Counted from the first letter of the stretch, positions 44,220 through 53,508 are shown. The stretch is DNA of 64,000 nucleotides from an uncultured Rhizobiaceae group bacterium (GCA_947501445.1 CANMVS010000013.1:112504-176503); one strand, 5' to 3'. Numbers and translations: made by a program. Notes: a model not told the origin generated them from the sequence alone.

Positions 44220-44927
44220 ATGCTTCAGATTGAATCATTAAAAGTGTTTCACGGCCTGATCGAAGCTGTGCATGGCATTGATATCAAAATTTCCAAAGGT
44301 CAATGCGTATGCCTGCTGGGTCCCAACGGGGCCGGCAAGACGTCGACACTGTCCTCCATCACCGGAACAGCACGCGCGACAGGCAGCGTGCGTCTGGATG
44401 GTAATGATATTATGGCGCTCTCCATTGAAGAGCGATGCAAACGCGGGATAGCCATTTCTCCCGAAGGACGCAGGATTTTTTCAAACCTTTCCATCCAGGA
44501 CAATATGATCATGGGCGGCGCAATCCGGCGCGACAAGACCCGGCTGGCGCAGGAGATCGAGGAGTGGATCAGCCATTTCCCGGTTCTGGGTGAAAGGCGC
44601 AACCAGCCGGCAGGAACGCTGTCCGGCGGTGAGCAGCAGATGCTGGCGATCGTCCGGGCGCTGCTGTCAAAGCCGCGCATATTGTTGCTGGACGAACCAT
44701 CGCTGGGTCTGGCACCGCAAATTACGGCACGGGTATTTGAGATCATCAGGGATTTGAAGAAGCAGGAGATGACCATATTGCTTGTCGAGCAGAATGTCGC
44801 GGCGGCAATGGAGGTTTCAGACTACGTCTACGTGTTGAATAATGGGGCCATCTCAAGTCATGGCGATGTCGGAAAATTTGGTGATGGCAGCGACCTGATG
44901 GACGAGCTGATGGGGGTACATCGCTGA
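44220..44927 (+). CDS. livF: Branched-chain amino acid-type ABC transporter ATP-binding protein LivF
   Basis: Second ATPase, 235 residues. MLQIESLKVFHGLIEAVHG start, Walker A GPNGAGKTS, GRRIFSNLSIQDN segment typical of LivF, signature LSGGEQQMLAIVRAL, Walker B ILLLDEPSLGLAPQ. ATG at 44220 with AAAGG six bases upstream. Its stop and the livH start share one base (TGATG). Confidence 0.94.
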   Translation: MLQIESLKVFHGLIEAVHGIDIKISKGQCVCLLGPNGAGKTSTLSSITGTARATGSVRLDGNDIMALSIEERCKRGIAISPEGRRIFSNLSIQDNMIMGGAIRRDKTRLAQEIEEWISHFPVLGERRNQPAGTLSGGEQQMLAIVRALLSKPRILLLDEPSLGLAPQITARVFEIIRDLKKQEMTILLVEQNVAAAMEVSDYVYVLNNGAISSHGDVGKFGDGSDLMDELMGVHR

Positions 44928-45823
44928 TGGATTATGTCATCCAACAGGTTCTCAATGCACTCAGTTTTGGTGCCGAATATGCATTGATCGCCCTTGGACT
45001 GGCCATCGTGTTTTCGATTATGGGTCTGGTGAATTTTGCCCATGGCGAGGTCATCGCCTTTGGCGGTTACTCAATGATTGTGGTTGCAACGCTGCTGACC
45101 GGCAACCCCTGGGTTCTGATGATTATGGTGCTGGCTGCCTGCGTGCTGATTGCCACCGTGCTTGAACGGGTTGCATTTCGAACCGTGCGGGGGGCGGATC
45201 TGACCACCGGATTGCTGACGGCATTCGGGGTGAGTATCATTCTGCAAAATCTGTTTTTGCTATTGGGCTCACCGCGGCCAATGGCAGCCACACAGTTCAT
45301 TTTTCTGGATAAAACACTGACCATTGGCGCGATCCGCGTTTCATCGCTGCAAATCTATGAAACAGTGGCAACGGTTGTCGCCATTATCATTTTATTGACA
45401 TTCCTGCGGCGAACAACGCTGGGTATCGCAATGCGCGCAGCGGCACTCGATTTCGAGATGGTCCGCCTGTGCGGCATCCGGGCAAACCGGGTCATTGCCG
45501 GCGCCTTTGCCATGTCCGGTCTGCTGGCCGGGCTGGCATGTATCTTCATCATGGCCCGGCGCGGCAGCGTCTCACCCCACATGGGATTTGATCCGGTCCT
45601 GACGGCATTTGTTGCCTGTGTCATCGGTGGCTTTGGCAGTTTGCCCGGTGCTGTTCTGGGTGGGTTCCTGCTTGGAATTTGCGAAGTCGCGGTGCAGGTC
45701 CTGTTACCGCAAAGCTATGGCGGACTGGCGCAGGCTGTCGTATTTGCGCTCGTTGCGCTCATATTGATCTGGAGGCCTGATGGTATTTTATCTCCCGCTC
45801 AGGAAAAAGGGGATAAAATCTGA
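44927..45823 (+). CDS. livH: Branched-chain amino acid-type ABC transporter permease LivH
   Basis: Inner-membrane permease of 298 residues with about eight helices. Family marks: ALIALGLAIVFSIMGLVNFA and HGEVIAFGGY near the N-terminus, and FVACVIGGFGSLPGAVLGGF towards the C-terminus, the ATPase-contacting loop. Overlaps livF and livM by one base each, so the transporter core is tightly coupled. Confidence 0.94.
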   Translation: MDYVIQQVLNALSFGAEYALIALGLAIVFSIMGLVNFAHGEVIAFGGYSMIVVATLLTGNPWVLMIMVLAACVLIATVLERVAFRTVRGADLTTGLLTAFGVSIILQNLFLLLGSPRPMAATQFIFLDKTLTIGAIRVSSLQIYETVATVVAIIILLTFLRRTTLGIAMRAAALDFEMVRLCGIRANRVIAGAFAMSGLLAGLACIFIMARRGSVSPHMGFDPVLTAFVACVIGGFGSLPGAVLGGFLLGICEVAVQVLLPQSYGGLAQAVVFALVALILIWRPDGILSPAQEKGDKI

Positions 45824-46857
45824 TGACCCTGCGTCTCAACATCAATCAGCGCAAGGGCCTGGTTGGAAGCACCCTGCTGAGCCTTCTCATTCTGGCGATT
45901 GTTGGTGCCTATTACCTTTGGGGAGAGAGCTATCAGGCGCGCATTCTCTACGCTACCTTTGTCAATCTTCTGGTTGTCGTCGGCCTGCAGGTCTTTATGG
46001 GCAATGCGAAAATCACCAGCTTTTCCCATAGCGCCTTTATGGGAATCGCCGCCTATGTTGCAGCCATTTGCGTTACACCTGCCGCGATGAAGGCAATATC
46101 ATTGCCCGATGCACCCTGGGGATTGAACGCTTTTGAACTTTCGCCACTGGTCTCCGTGCTGCTCGCCTTGAGTATTACCGGCATTCTGGGCCTGCTGACT
46201 GGGCTCTTCATGGCACGGCTCACAGGCGTGGGCGTGACCATTGTCAGTATTGCCATCCTGGTTATCGTACATTCGATCTTTCTGCATCGAACAGATATCT
46301 TCAAAGGCAATCAGGCCTTCTTCGGCATTCCCAAGATTTTTGATCTGCCACACATCACGATACTTGCCATTGCCGCCATTTTCATCGCCCGTCTGTTCCG
46401 CGAGAGCGCATTTGGTCTGCAGTTACGGGCCTGCGCCGATGACGAAATCGGTGCACGGGCAATGGGCGTTGATGTCTATCGCACCCGTCTGATCGCCTGG
46501 GTTATCGGAACGTTGTTTTTTGCCACGGCCGGTATTGCCTACGCGTTTTTTCTCGGCACTATATCGGCGCGCCCGTTTTATTTTAACTTTGTATTTTTGA
46601 CCGTTGCGATGCTCATCCTTGGTGGCCTGAGAAGTGTATCGGGTGCAGTCATCGGCACTTTGCTGATTACCATTGGTCTGGAGGTGGTGCGTTGGCTCGA
46701 AACGGGACCGGACCTTGGCATCATCAAAATGCCACAGATGCTGGGCCTTTCCGGCCTGCTGCTGGGTGTGGTTATAGTGGCGGTGATGACGTTTTTGCCC
46801 AATGGCATCATGGGCAATCGTGAGATCGAAGAGATATTCAAAAAAGACCCTGGATAA
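45823..46857 (+). CDS. livM: Branched-chain amino acid-type ABC transporter permease LivM
   Basis: Second permease, 344 residues, about nine helices, with an N-terminal cytosolic stretch and the LivM motifs NAKITSFSHSAFMGIAAY and FLTVAMLILGGLRSVSGAVIG. Coupled to livH by a TGATG overlap; thirteen bases separate it from the formamidase gene. Confidence 0.93.
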   Translation: MTLRLNINQRKGLVGSTLLSLLILAIVGAYYLWGESYQARILYATFVNLLVVVGLQVFMGNAKITSFSHSAFMGIAAYVAAICVTPAAMKAISLPDAPWGLNAFELSPLVSVLLALSITGILGLLTGLFMARLTGVGVTIVSIAILVIVHSIFLHRTDIFKGNQAFFGIPKIFDLPHITILAIAAIFIARLFRESAFGLQLRACADDEIGARAMGVDVYRTRLIAWVIGTLFFATAGIAYAFFLGTISARPFYFNFVFLTVAMLILGGLRSVSGAVIGTLLITIGLEVVRWLETGPDLGIIKMPQMLGLSGLLLGVVIVAVMTFLPNGIMGNREIEEIFKKDPG

Positions 46858-46870
46858 GGAGCTTTCGGCC

Positions 46871-47809
46871 ATGGCCTGCAATCATACAATACACAGGAAC
46901 AGCCACCACTTTGGCTGGGACAATACATTGGCACCAGCTCTGTCCGTCAGGCCCGGTGAGACCATCGCAATAGAAACCATTGATGCATCGGGTGGTCAGA
47001 TCCACGCAGGGTCCGATTTGAATGATCTGATCGCGCTTGATTTTGACAAGGTGAACCCGGTGACCGGCCCGATCCATATTGATGGTGCGCAGCCCGGCGA
47101 TGCCGTGGCGGTGACATTCCTTGATTTTCACCCGTCCGGATGGGGCTGGACAGCGAATATTCCGGGCTTTGGATTGCTGGCTGAGGATTTCCCCGAAGCC
47201 GCACTGCATGTGTGGAACTATGCACCAGACCTGACTAAGCCCGCCGCCTATGCGCCGATGGGACAGGTCCCATTGAAGCCATTCGTCGGAACAATTGGCC
47301 TTCAATTGGCAGAAAAGGGCCTCCACAGTGTGGTGCCACCCAGACGGGTCGGCGGTAACCTCGATATCCGCGACAACGCCAGGGGAACGACGCTATATCT
47401 GCCTGTCGAAGTTGCCGGAGGCCTGTTGTCACTGGGCGATACCCATGCGGCACAGGGCGATGGTGAAATCTGCGGCACCGCGATTGAAAGCCCGATGGAT
47501 GTCGAGATCAAAATCGAGCTGATCAAGAATACCAATTACGCCTTTCCCCGTCTGGAAACCCCGGGACCGGTGACAAACCACATCGATGGCATGGGCTATC
47601 GTGTCACAACGGGCATCGGACCTGATCTGATGCAGGCGTCGCGGGACGCCGTACGCCAGATGATCGACTGGATTTGTGCCGAGACCAATATGTCTGCCGT
47701 CGACGCATACATGCTGTCCAGTGTTGCCGGCGATCTGCGGATATCCGAGATCGTTGACATACCAAACTGGGTGGTCAGCTTCTATTTTCCGAAAACTGTC
47801 CTGGGTTGA
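46871..47809 (+). CDS. Acetamidase/formamidase family protein
   Basis: Cytosolic amidase of 312 residues (FmdA_AmdA family) that hydrolyses short amides to ammonia and the acid. Family segments: HFGWDNTLAPALSVRPGE, IHIDGAQPGDAVAVTFLD, GGNLDIRDNARGTTLYLPV, and GDTHAAQGDGEICGTAIE, which carries metal/active-site residues in structures I recall. AGGAG eight bases before ATG 46871; the frame from 46802 overlaps livM and is rejected. Last gene of the rpiR-GS-Liv operon, so its substrate is probably what the transporter brings in, with the GS-like ligase using the released nitrogen. Confidence 0.93.
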   Translation: MACNHTIHRNSHHFGWDNTLAPALSVRPGETIAIETIDASGGQIHAGSDLNDLIALDFDKVNPVTGPIHIDGAQPGDAVAVTFLDFHPSGWGWTANIPGFGLLAEDFPEAALHVWNYAPDLTKPAAYAPMGQVPLKPFVGTIGLQLAEKGLHSVVPPRRVGGNLDIRDNARGTTLYLPVEVAGGLLSLGDTHAAQGDGEICGTAIESPMDVEIKIELIKNTNYAFPRLETPGPVTNHIDGMGYRVTTGIGPDLMQASRDAVRQMIDWICAETNMSAVDAYMLSSVAGDLRISEIVDIPNWVVSFYFPKTVLG

Positions 47810-47810
47810 G

Positions 47811-47912
47811 CTAAACCGCTTCACGTTTTGTCAGAAATCGGACAACGGTGTCGACCTTTGGTTTTTGTTGATGCATTCAGGTTTTGCCGATTCCGTCAAA
47901 ATCTGAATTGCA
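47811..47912 (-). repeat. Dispersed hairpin repeat, copy E (full length, reverse)
   Basis: Full-length copy in reverse orientation, starting one base after the formamidase stop with its hairpin-2 end and ending with the hairpin-1 end (ATGCAATTC on the minus strand). It lies between convergent genes. Hairpin 1 carries a wobble pair relative to copy D. Confidence 0.9.
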
Positions 47913-47936
47913 TAAAGGAAATTTACCGTTGCCTTA

Positions 47937-48818
47937 TCAATCGGCAAGTCCCAATGCATTGGTAATCCAGTTTCGAAACAGTTTTATCTTTGCCGAATTG
48001 CGCCGGCTTTCCGGATAGACCAGCCAATAGGCTTTCCCCTCGTCGCAGGTCAGATCAAAAGGCTGGTAGAGCCGCCCCTGCTCGATGGCATCGCGATAAA
48101 GGGCCGGCGTCAGGATTGCAATTCCCTGCCCGGCAATAGCTGCATTGGCATCCAGCACCTGTGATCCAAGCTGCAGGTCGGGGCGACCTTCAAGATCCAC
48201 ATGCGGGACACCCGCTGCCTCAAACCAGTGAGGCCACCAAGGATCGGACGGACCGATAATCGGGTACTTCAACAGGTCGGCGGGCCTATGCACCCCGCCT
48301 GCCTCACCAATCAGATCAGGGCTGAGCATGGGAGTAAATACTGCTGGCACCAGCAAGTGGCTTTTCATACCCGGCCACTCACCAAAGCCTGACCGAACGG
48401 CCAGATCGAAATCACCGCGGTTGAAATCCACAATGGTCTGGCTGACGTCAACCCGAACAGAGATTGTCGGGTTCGCAAATTGAAACTGCCCAACCCTTTG
48501 TGCCAGTACATTGGTTGCAAAGCTGGGCACAACACTCAAAACCAGCGTTTCCTGGGCCCGCCCGACCGCAACCGAAAATGCATCACGCAGAAGATCAAAG
48601 GCCTCGCTTGTTTGTGGAGAAAGGCGCAGACCAACATCACTCAGATCCACGCCACGGGCGTGGCGTATGAACAGCGCTGATCCTACCCGCTCTTCCAGCA
48701 CCTTAATCTGGTAACTCACTGCAGCCTGAGTCATGCCCAATTCCTGCGCCGCCCTGGTAAAACTTCCAAGCCTGGCGGCGGACTCAAAGACACGAAGGGC
48801 ACTAAGCGGTGGTAGCAT
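47937..48818 (-). CDS. LysR-type regulator, GcvA-like
   Basis: A 293-residue LysR protein of the GcvA/AmpR-like branch: MLPPLSALRVFESAARLGSF start, helix-turn-helix with ELGMTQAAVSYQIKVLEERVG, effector domain with FNRGDFDLAVRSGFGEWPGM. It probably senses an amino acid or cell-wall metabolite, as in the GcvA group, but no divergent metabolic gene is present: the neighbour is only a DUF1127 gene 100 bp away. It ends 24 bp from repeat copy E. Confidence 0.92.
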   Translation of the reverse strand: MLPPLSALRVFESAARLGSFTRAAQELGMTQAAVSYQIKVLEERVGSALFIRHARGVDLSDVGLRLSPQTSEAFDLLRDAFSVAVGRAQETLVLSVVPSFATNVLAQRVGQFQFANPTISVRVDVSQTIVDFNRGDFDLAVRSGFGEWPGMKSHLLVPAVFTPMLSPDLIGEAGGVHRPADLLKYPIIGPSDPWWPHWFEAAGVPHVDLEGRPDLQLGSQVLDANAAIAGQGIAILTPALYRDAIEQGRLYQPFDLTCDEGKAYWLVYPESRRNSAKIKLFRNWITNALGLAD

Positions 48819-48918
48819 GACTCATTAAATCTCCTTATACCTTGTATCGCATATTCGATTGGAAAACAAAGCCACAGACAGGCATCTTCAGTTCAAACAA
48901 GCACTGGAGTGTCCTTCC

Positions 48919-49098
48919 ATGTCCGAAATACTATCTGACGATTGTCTGAACCATGCAAACAACCACCAAAAGACCTGGGGATTAATGCGATTGTGGCGTA
49001 ATCTTCAACGTCAGAAACGCCAAAAACTTGCCTATGCAGATCTCCGCCACCTATCCTCACACGTTAAGCGAGACATAGGTTTGACTGATGACATGTAG
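48919..49098 (+). CDS. DUF1127 domain small protein
   Basis: A 59-residue basic protein. The C-terminal half holds the DUF1127 (YjiS-like) segment: LRHLSSHVKRDIGLTDDM, with the preceding WRNLQRQKRQKLAYADL helix. Alphaproteobacterial DUF1127 proteins are arginine-rich, bind RNA or act in phosphate/stress regulation. The ATG at 48919 has GGAG nine bases upstream; a TTG at 48859 would add twenty residues of poor quality. Confidence 0.82.
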   Translation: MSEILSDDCLNHANNHQKTWGLMRLWRNLQRQKRQKLAYADLRHLSSHVKRDIGLTDDM

Positions 49099-49142
49099 GC
49101 TGGGAACTGTTAGTGGAAATTCTTCCAATCACCCTTGCACCA

Positions 49143-49241
49143 GACCGTTTCGCGCTTTGCCGGAAACGGGACAACGGTGTTGGCCTTTGATGTTGTTTAT
49201 GCGTTCAGGTTTTGCCTATTCCGTCAAAACCTGACTTGCTC
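49143..49241 (-). repeat. Dispersed hairpin repeat, copy F (full length, reverse, enters a gene)
   Basis: Reverse copy. Its hairpin-1 end (on the minus strand GAGCAAGTCAGGTTTTGACG) overlaps the 3' end of the acyl-CoA synthetase gene and supplies the last residues and the TGA stop at 49224-49226. Hairpin 2 is diverged (CCGTTTCGCGC region). Confidence 0.88.
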
Positions 49242-51125
49242 CAGCTCAAACTGCACCGAAAGAGCGTTCAGCTCGATCGTCAGCTGGTTCATCTGATCGC
49301 TGTCCAGATCGCCGGGGGCATTGATCGTTGTGAACAGACGCCCGTCTTTGTTAAGCACTGTTGCAGCGTGTGTGCCACTGAGCCAGGGCATATTTTCAAT
49401 CAGCCTGACAAGCAGGTCATTGACGGTTTTTTCAATCGCCAGTCGCCGCAATTCCGGCTTGAATATTTTGCCAACATTGGTCATCGGCATGGATTGTAGA
49501 ATGGTCACGCTTTTTGGTCGGGCTGGCGGTTCGTCAACCCGTGCCTTGGTCCAGTCCAGCAACTCCTGCTCTTCAACGCCTGTTGCGGACGGCATGAGAA
49601 CAGCAAAAGCCACCGGCAACTCACCGGCATAGGCATCGGGCGCACCCACTGCAGCGCAAAGCTGCACCTGCGGATGGGCACCGAGTGCATCCTCAATCAC
49701 CTTTGGATCAATGTTATGGCCGCTGCGGATAATCAGATCCTTTGAGCGCCCGGAGAGATGCAAACGCCCCTCATCATCCAGCCAGCCAACATCACCCGTG
49801 GCAAGCCAGCCATCACTGGTAAAGGCGCTGGCTGTTGCCTTGGCGCTCAGAAAGCCCGGAAATACATTGGGGGCCTTGAAAAGGATCATGCCGTGCTCGC
49901 CGGGTCCAAGATCGCGTTGTGTCGGCCCACCATTTTCATCCAGCGCCACGATGCGGGTTTGAGAATAGGGAATGGGAAAACCGACACAGCCGGCGGGGCC
50001 GCGTACGCCGGGCGGTCTTATTGAGCTGATACCAGCCATCTCGGTCATGCCAAGGGCCTCATGAACATGGAGCCCGAACAGGGTCTCAAAACGTTGCGCC
50101 AGCTCCGGGGGCAATGGGGCAGCACCTGTCCGGCAATAGCGGATACTTGAAATATCCGCACCATCGAGCGGAACATTCGCCAGGGCGGCAAGAACCGTCG
50201 GCACCCCGGAAAGTGAAGTTGCCCTGTATTTTTCCACCAGACGCCAGTAGTTGGATCGCACTTCTTCGTTGCGCAGCAAACCTGTCGTCGGAATGATGAT
50301 TTCAATCCCGGCGGAAAGCGATGTCAAAGATCCTGGCAAAACCCCTGCAACATGAAACAGCGGATAACCGTTGATCGTAACGTCCGAAGACGTCAGTCCC
50401 TGCAGCTGGACACTGGCCCAGGCCGTAAAGACCTGATTGGCATGGGTGTGAATTGCAAGCTTTGGAGAACCGGTGGTACCACCGGTGTGAAAATAGGCAG
50501 CCGTATCGGTTGGCTTTATGACGCGTCCGCTCAGCAGTCGCTCGTGGGGCTGATCTGCAATCAATGCCTGGAAATCACCATCGCCATCGTGCATTGGCGT
50601 GACTGTCTCATCATGGGGCGCAACACGAAGAACCTTCAGGCCATCAATGCGCGCGCGGAGCGCCATGGCGTTTTCCCAGTAATTTGCATCCGCCGCGCCG
50701 CCATAGGCGATGAGGATTTTGGCGCCCGCCGCCTCGATCAATTCTGCAAGTTTATCAATGGCAAGCAATGGATTGAGTGGCTGAACAATGCCGGCTGCTT
50801 CGCCACCCCATAATACCAGATGATATTCAAGGCAGCCAGGCAGCAATGCTGCAACACAATCTTCAGCGCCAATACCCATCGTATGAAACAGATTGGCCGT
50901 TTGGTTGATCGCCTGAAACAGCTGCTGATAGCTCAACCGGATTGGGGCGTCATCCGGATCGCCGCTGCGTAGAAAGGTAAGGGCTGTTTTGTCACCGAAA
51001 GCCCGCGCCGATTCCTCGAAGATTTCATAGGTACTGGCTACTGTCACCGCTTCGTTCAGCGGCGTTTTTTCCAGTTCGCGAATATCTGCAATGCTGCGGA
51101 TCGATCTGATGGGAGCAAAGGGCAT
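49224..51125 (-). CDS. Acyl-CoA synthetase (AMP-dependent)
   Basis: A 633-residue adenylate-forming enzyme that activates a carboxylic acid to the CoA thioester. Motifs: AYFHTGGTTGSPKLAIHTH (phosphate loop, with G replacing the usual serine), ALGMTEMAGISSI, WLATGDVGWLDDEGRLHLSGRSKD split by the hinge, and IIRSGHNIDPKVIEDAL. The C-terminal catalytic lysine region is present near GKIFKPELRR. Substrate class unknown; the length and N-terminus resemble marine alphaproteobacterial acyl-CoA synthetases. The last residues (QVRF) and the stop codon come from repeat copy F, so the native C-terminus may have been altered. Confidence 0.92.
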   Translation of the reverse strand: MPFAPIRSIRSIADIRELEKTPLNEAVTVASTYEIFEESARAFGDKTALTFLRSGDPDDAPIRLSYQQLFQAINQTANLFHTMGIGAEDCVAALLPGCLEYHLVLWGGEAAGIVQPLNPLLAIDKLAELIEAAGAKILIAYGGAADANYWENAMALRARIDGLKVLRVAPHDETVTPMHDGDGDFQALIADQPHERLLSGRVIKPTDTAAYFHTGGTTGSPKLAIHTHANQVFTAWASVQLQGLTSSDVTINGYPLFHVAGVLPGSLTSLSAGIEIIIPTTGLLRNEEVRSNYWRLVEKYRATSLSGVPTVLAALANVPLDGADISSIRYCRTGAAPLPPELAQRFETLFGLHVHEALGMTEMAGISSIRPPGVRGPAGCVGFPIPYSQTRIVALDENGGPTQRDLGPGEHGMILFKAPNVFPGFLSAKATASAFTSDGWLATGDVGWLDDEGRLHLSGRSKDLIIRSGHNIDPKVIEDALGAHPQVQLCAAVGAPDAYAGELPVAFAVLMPSATGVEEQELLDWTKARVDEPPARPKSVTILQSMPMTNVGKIFKPELRRLAIEKTVNDLLVRLIENMPWLSGTHAATVLNKDGRLFTTINAPGDLDSDQMNQLTIELNALSVQFELEQVRF

Positions 51126-51269
51126 GGCAACCTGTGTGGATAAGGCGGGCAGCCGGATATCTCCAACTGCCCGCTGATTGAACAGACCTGATCTTTGTTG
51201 AATTCACCAACGATGGCAAGCATCAAAACTCTGTGTTTTTGGCTGCACCCGTGTGATGCGGCTAAAACC

Positions 51270-51593
51270 TCAAAATGGTAATTTCATTCCCGGAGGAATA
51301 GGCAATCCCGCCGTCAGTTCCTGGGTTTTTTCCTGAACCGCGGCCTCGACTTTTCCCTTGGCGTCATTGTGGGCCGCCACGATAAGATCTTCGAGAATTT
51401 CCGCCTCATCCGGATTTATCATTGTCGGGTCTATGTCGAGTGAAAGCATGATCCCCTTGCCGTTCAGGCGAACGGTTACCATGCCTCCACCGGACGTGCC
51501 CTCAAGCTGGATGTTTTCGACTTCTTCCTGCAGGCTGGCCATTTTTTCCTGCATTTCCTTGACCTTGCCCATCATGCCCATAAGATCGCGCAT
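51270..51593 (-). CDS. ybaB: YbaB/EbfC family nucleoid-associated protein
   Basis: A 107-residue DNA-binding dimer protein. [20 protein letters not shown] start with amphipathic helix, [18 protein letters not shown] sheet, and [19 protein letters not shown] helix are diagnostic. Lies 52 bp downstream of dnaX as in most bacteria. recR, which normally follows directly, is instead at 60.9 kb on the other strand. Confidence 0.95.
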   Translation of the reverse strand: MRDLMGMMGKVKEMQEKMASLQEEVENIQLEGTSGGGMVTVRLNGKGIMLSLDIDPTMINPDEAEILEDLIVAAHNDAKGKVEAAVQEKTQELTAGLPIPPGMKLPF

Positions 51594-51645
51594 GTTGCAT
51601 CTCCATTCCCGTTAGGCGTTGGTCGAAGCCAACGCGTTTCATGTG

Positions 51646-53508
51646 TTAAAATTCCAGATCATCCGGCAGAATGTCGCCTTCTTCACTCAGTGCCGTCGTT
51701 TGTATCTCCGGTTCATCGACCCGGATCCGCACATCGCGGACACGAGCACCTGGAAACTGTTTCAGGATTGCCGCAACGTCGGGGTCCTGAGTTGCGTCGC
51801 TGACCAGTTCTTCACGCAGTGCAATTTGCATTTCTTCAAGTGTCTGCCCGCCCTTTTCCCGGCTGATTGCAATGACCCAGCGCGTGCCCGTCCATTGTTT
51901 GAGTTTGCCATCCAGTTCGCCAATCAGCGATTTCGGCGCATCCTCATGCAGGCCGATTTCCAATCTGCCTGGCTCAATTTTCACCGGACGCAGATATTTG
52001 CGTATCATCGCCTTGAGTTTGACGTCGCGGTTGCTTCCAGCCAGTTCCGCCAGTTCCGATATGCTGGATATGGATACGACCGGTGCAGACTGCTCTGCAG
52101 ATCGCACGTGTTGTGCCGGCTGTTCGGCGCCACCGCCAACAGAACGCAACAGGGCCGTTGGCCCCTGCCCGCCGGATGCAGCTGTAGCCATGCGCGGCCC
52201 ATTGCCGTTGGCATTATCACCGGCACCATGGGCGCCCGTTTCAGGCCCCGCCACCCGCTGCACGGGTGCATTGTGCGTGTTTGGATCGCGACTGGACGCT
52301 GGTATTTGCGCGCCCTGCGCGGTGCCTGCATCCGCCAACGCCGTCATTTTTTTTGCCAAATCGCCGGGTGAGGGCAGGTTTGCCGCATGTGTCAAACGTA
52401 TAAGAACCATCTCGCAGGCGCTGACCGGACGACTTGATTGTTCTGTCTCGGGAATGCCCTTGAGCAGCATTTGCCAAAGCCGCGACAGAACGGGCACCGA
52501 TAGTTCGCCCGCAAATTCTGCACCACGTGTGCGCTCGGCTTCACTGATGGCCGGATCATTGGCGGCGGTTGGTACAAATTTCAGCCGGGTCACCAGATGG
52601 GTGAAATCGGCCAGATCAGTCAGCACGACGGACGGATTGGCCCCGGCGTCATATTGTTCGCGAAAGGCAGCAAGTGCCTCAGCCACATCACCCTTTGCGA
52701 CATGTTCAAACAACGATACAACCCGGCTGCGGTCGGCCAGACCAAGCATGGAACGTACCGAACCGGCATCGACAATACCGCTGCCATGCGCAATTGCCTG
52801 ATCCATGAGAGACAGACCATCGCGAACGGACCCTTCTGATGCACGGGCCAGCATGGCAAGTGATTCATCATCGATGGTAACGCCTTCCTGCTGAGCAATT
52901 GAGCTGAAGTGGCTGACAAGTACGCCCGCCTCAATGCGCCGCAGGTCAAAGCGCTGACACCGTGACAGAACCGTCACCGGCACCTTGCGAATTTCCGTCG
53001 TTGCAAAAATGAACTTTACGTGGGCTGGCGGTTCTTCAAGTGTCTTCAGCAGGCCGTTGAAAGCCTGGGTCGACAACATGTGAACCTCATCGATGATGTA
53101 AACCTTATAGCGCGCGGAAACCGGGCGGTAGCGTACCTGCTCGATAATTTCGCGTATATCGTCAATTCCGGTATGAGATGCCGCATCCATTTCAATGACA
53201 TCAACGTGGCTGCCCTTCATAATGGCATCACAATGTTCACCCGGTATCGACAGGTCAATCACCGGCTTGTCGATTGTATCGCTCTTGTAATTGAGCGCAC
53301 GGGCCAAAATGCGGGCTGTTGTGGTTTTGCCAACACCGCGCACGCCGGTCAACATATAGGCCTGGGCTATTCTGTTGGATTCAAACGCATTGGTGAGCGT
53401 ACGCACCATCGGTTCCTGTCCGATAAGGTCCGTAAAATCTTTTGGGCGGTATTTGCGGGCAAGAACGCGATAGCCGCCTTCATTTGGTGTCGTACCGTCG
53501 CTCATCAA
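51646..53508 (-). CDS. dnaX: DNA polymerase III subunits gamma and tau
   Basis: Clamp-loader ATPase of 620 residues. Walker A GVRGVGKTT (55-63), Walker B/DEVH at 140-143 (YIIDEVHML), sensor 1 FATTEIRKVP; the zinc-binding cysteines of gammaproteobacterial DnaX are reduced to C93, as usual in alphaproteobacteria. Domain III ends near 375, followed by a low-complexity linker and a tau C-terminal domain (about 490-600). At codons 385-388 there is a run of eight adenines on the coding strand (52347-52354), which a one-base slip would turn into a TGA stop or a short new tail. An SRP RNA gene lies directly upstream. Confidence 0.96.
   Translation of the reverse strand: MMSDGTTPNEGGYRVLARKYRPKDFTDLIGQEPMVRTLTNAFESNRIAQAYMLTGVRGVGKTTTARILARALNYKSDTIDKPVIDLSIPGEHCDAIMKGSHVDVIEMDAASHTGIDDIREIIEQVRYRPVSARYKVYIIDEVHMLSTQAFNGLLKTLEEPPAHVKFIFATTEIRKVPVTVLSRCQRFDLRRIEAGVLVSHFSSIAQQEGVTIDDESLAMLARASEGSVRDGLSLMDQAIAHGSGIVDAGSVRSMLGLADRSRVVSLFEHVAKGDVAEALAAFREQYDAGANPSVVLTDLADFTHLVTRLKFVPTAANDPAISEAERTRGAEFAGELSVPVLSRLWQMLLKGIPETEQSSRPVSACEMVLIRLTHAANLPSPGDLAKKMTALADAGTAQGAQIPASSRDPNTHNAPVQRVAGPETGAHGAGDNANGNGPRMATAASGGQGPTALLRSVGGGAEQPAQHVRSAEQSAPVVSISSISELAELAGSNRDVKLKAMIRKYLRPVKIEPGRLEIGLHEDAPKSLIGELDGKLKQWTGTRWVIAISREKGGQTLEEMQIALREELVSDATQDPDVAAILKQFPGARVRDVRIRVDEPEIQTTALSEEGDILPDDLEF

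Noticed and set aside
46802..46870. Longer N-terminus for the formamidase
   Set aside because: It would overlap livM by 56 bases, while the ATG at 46871 has an AGGAG at correct spacing and matches the family start.
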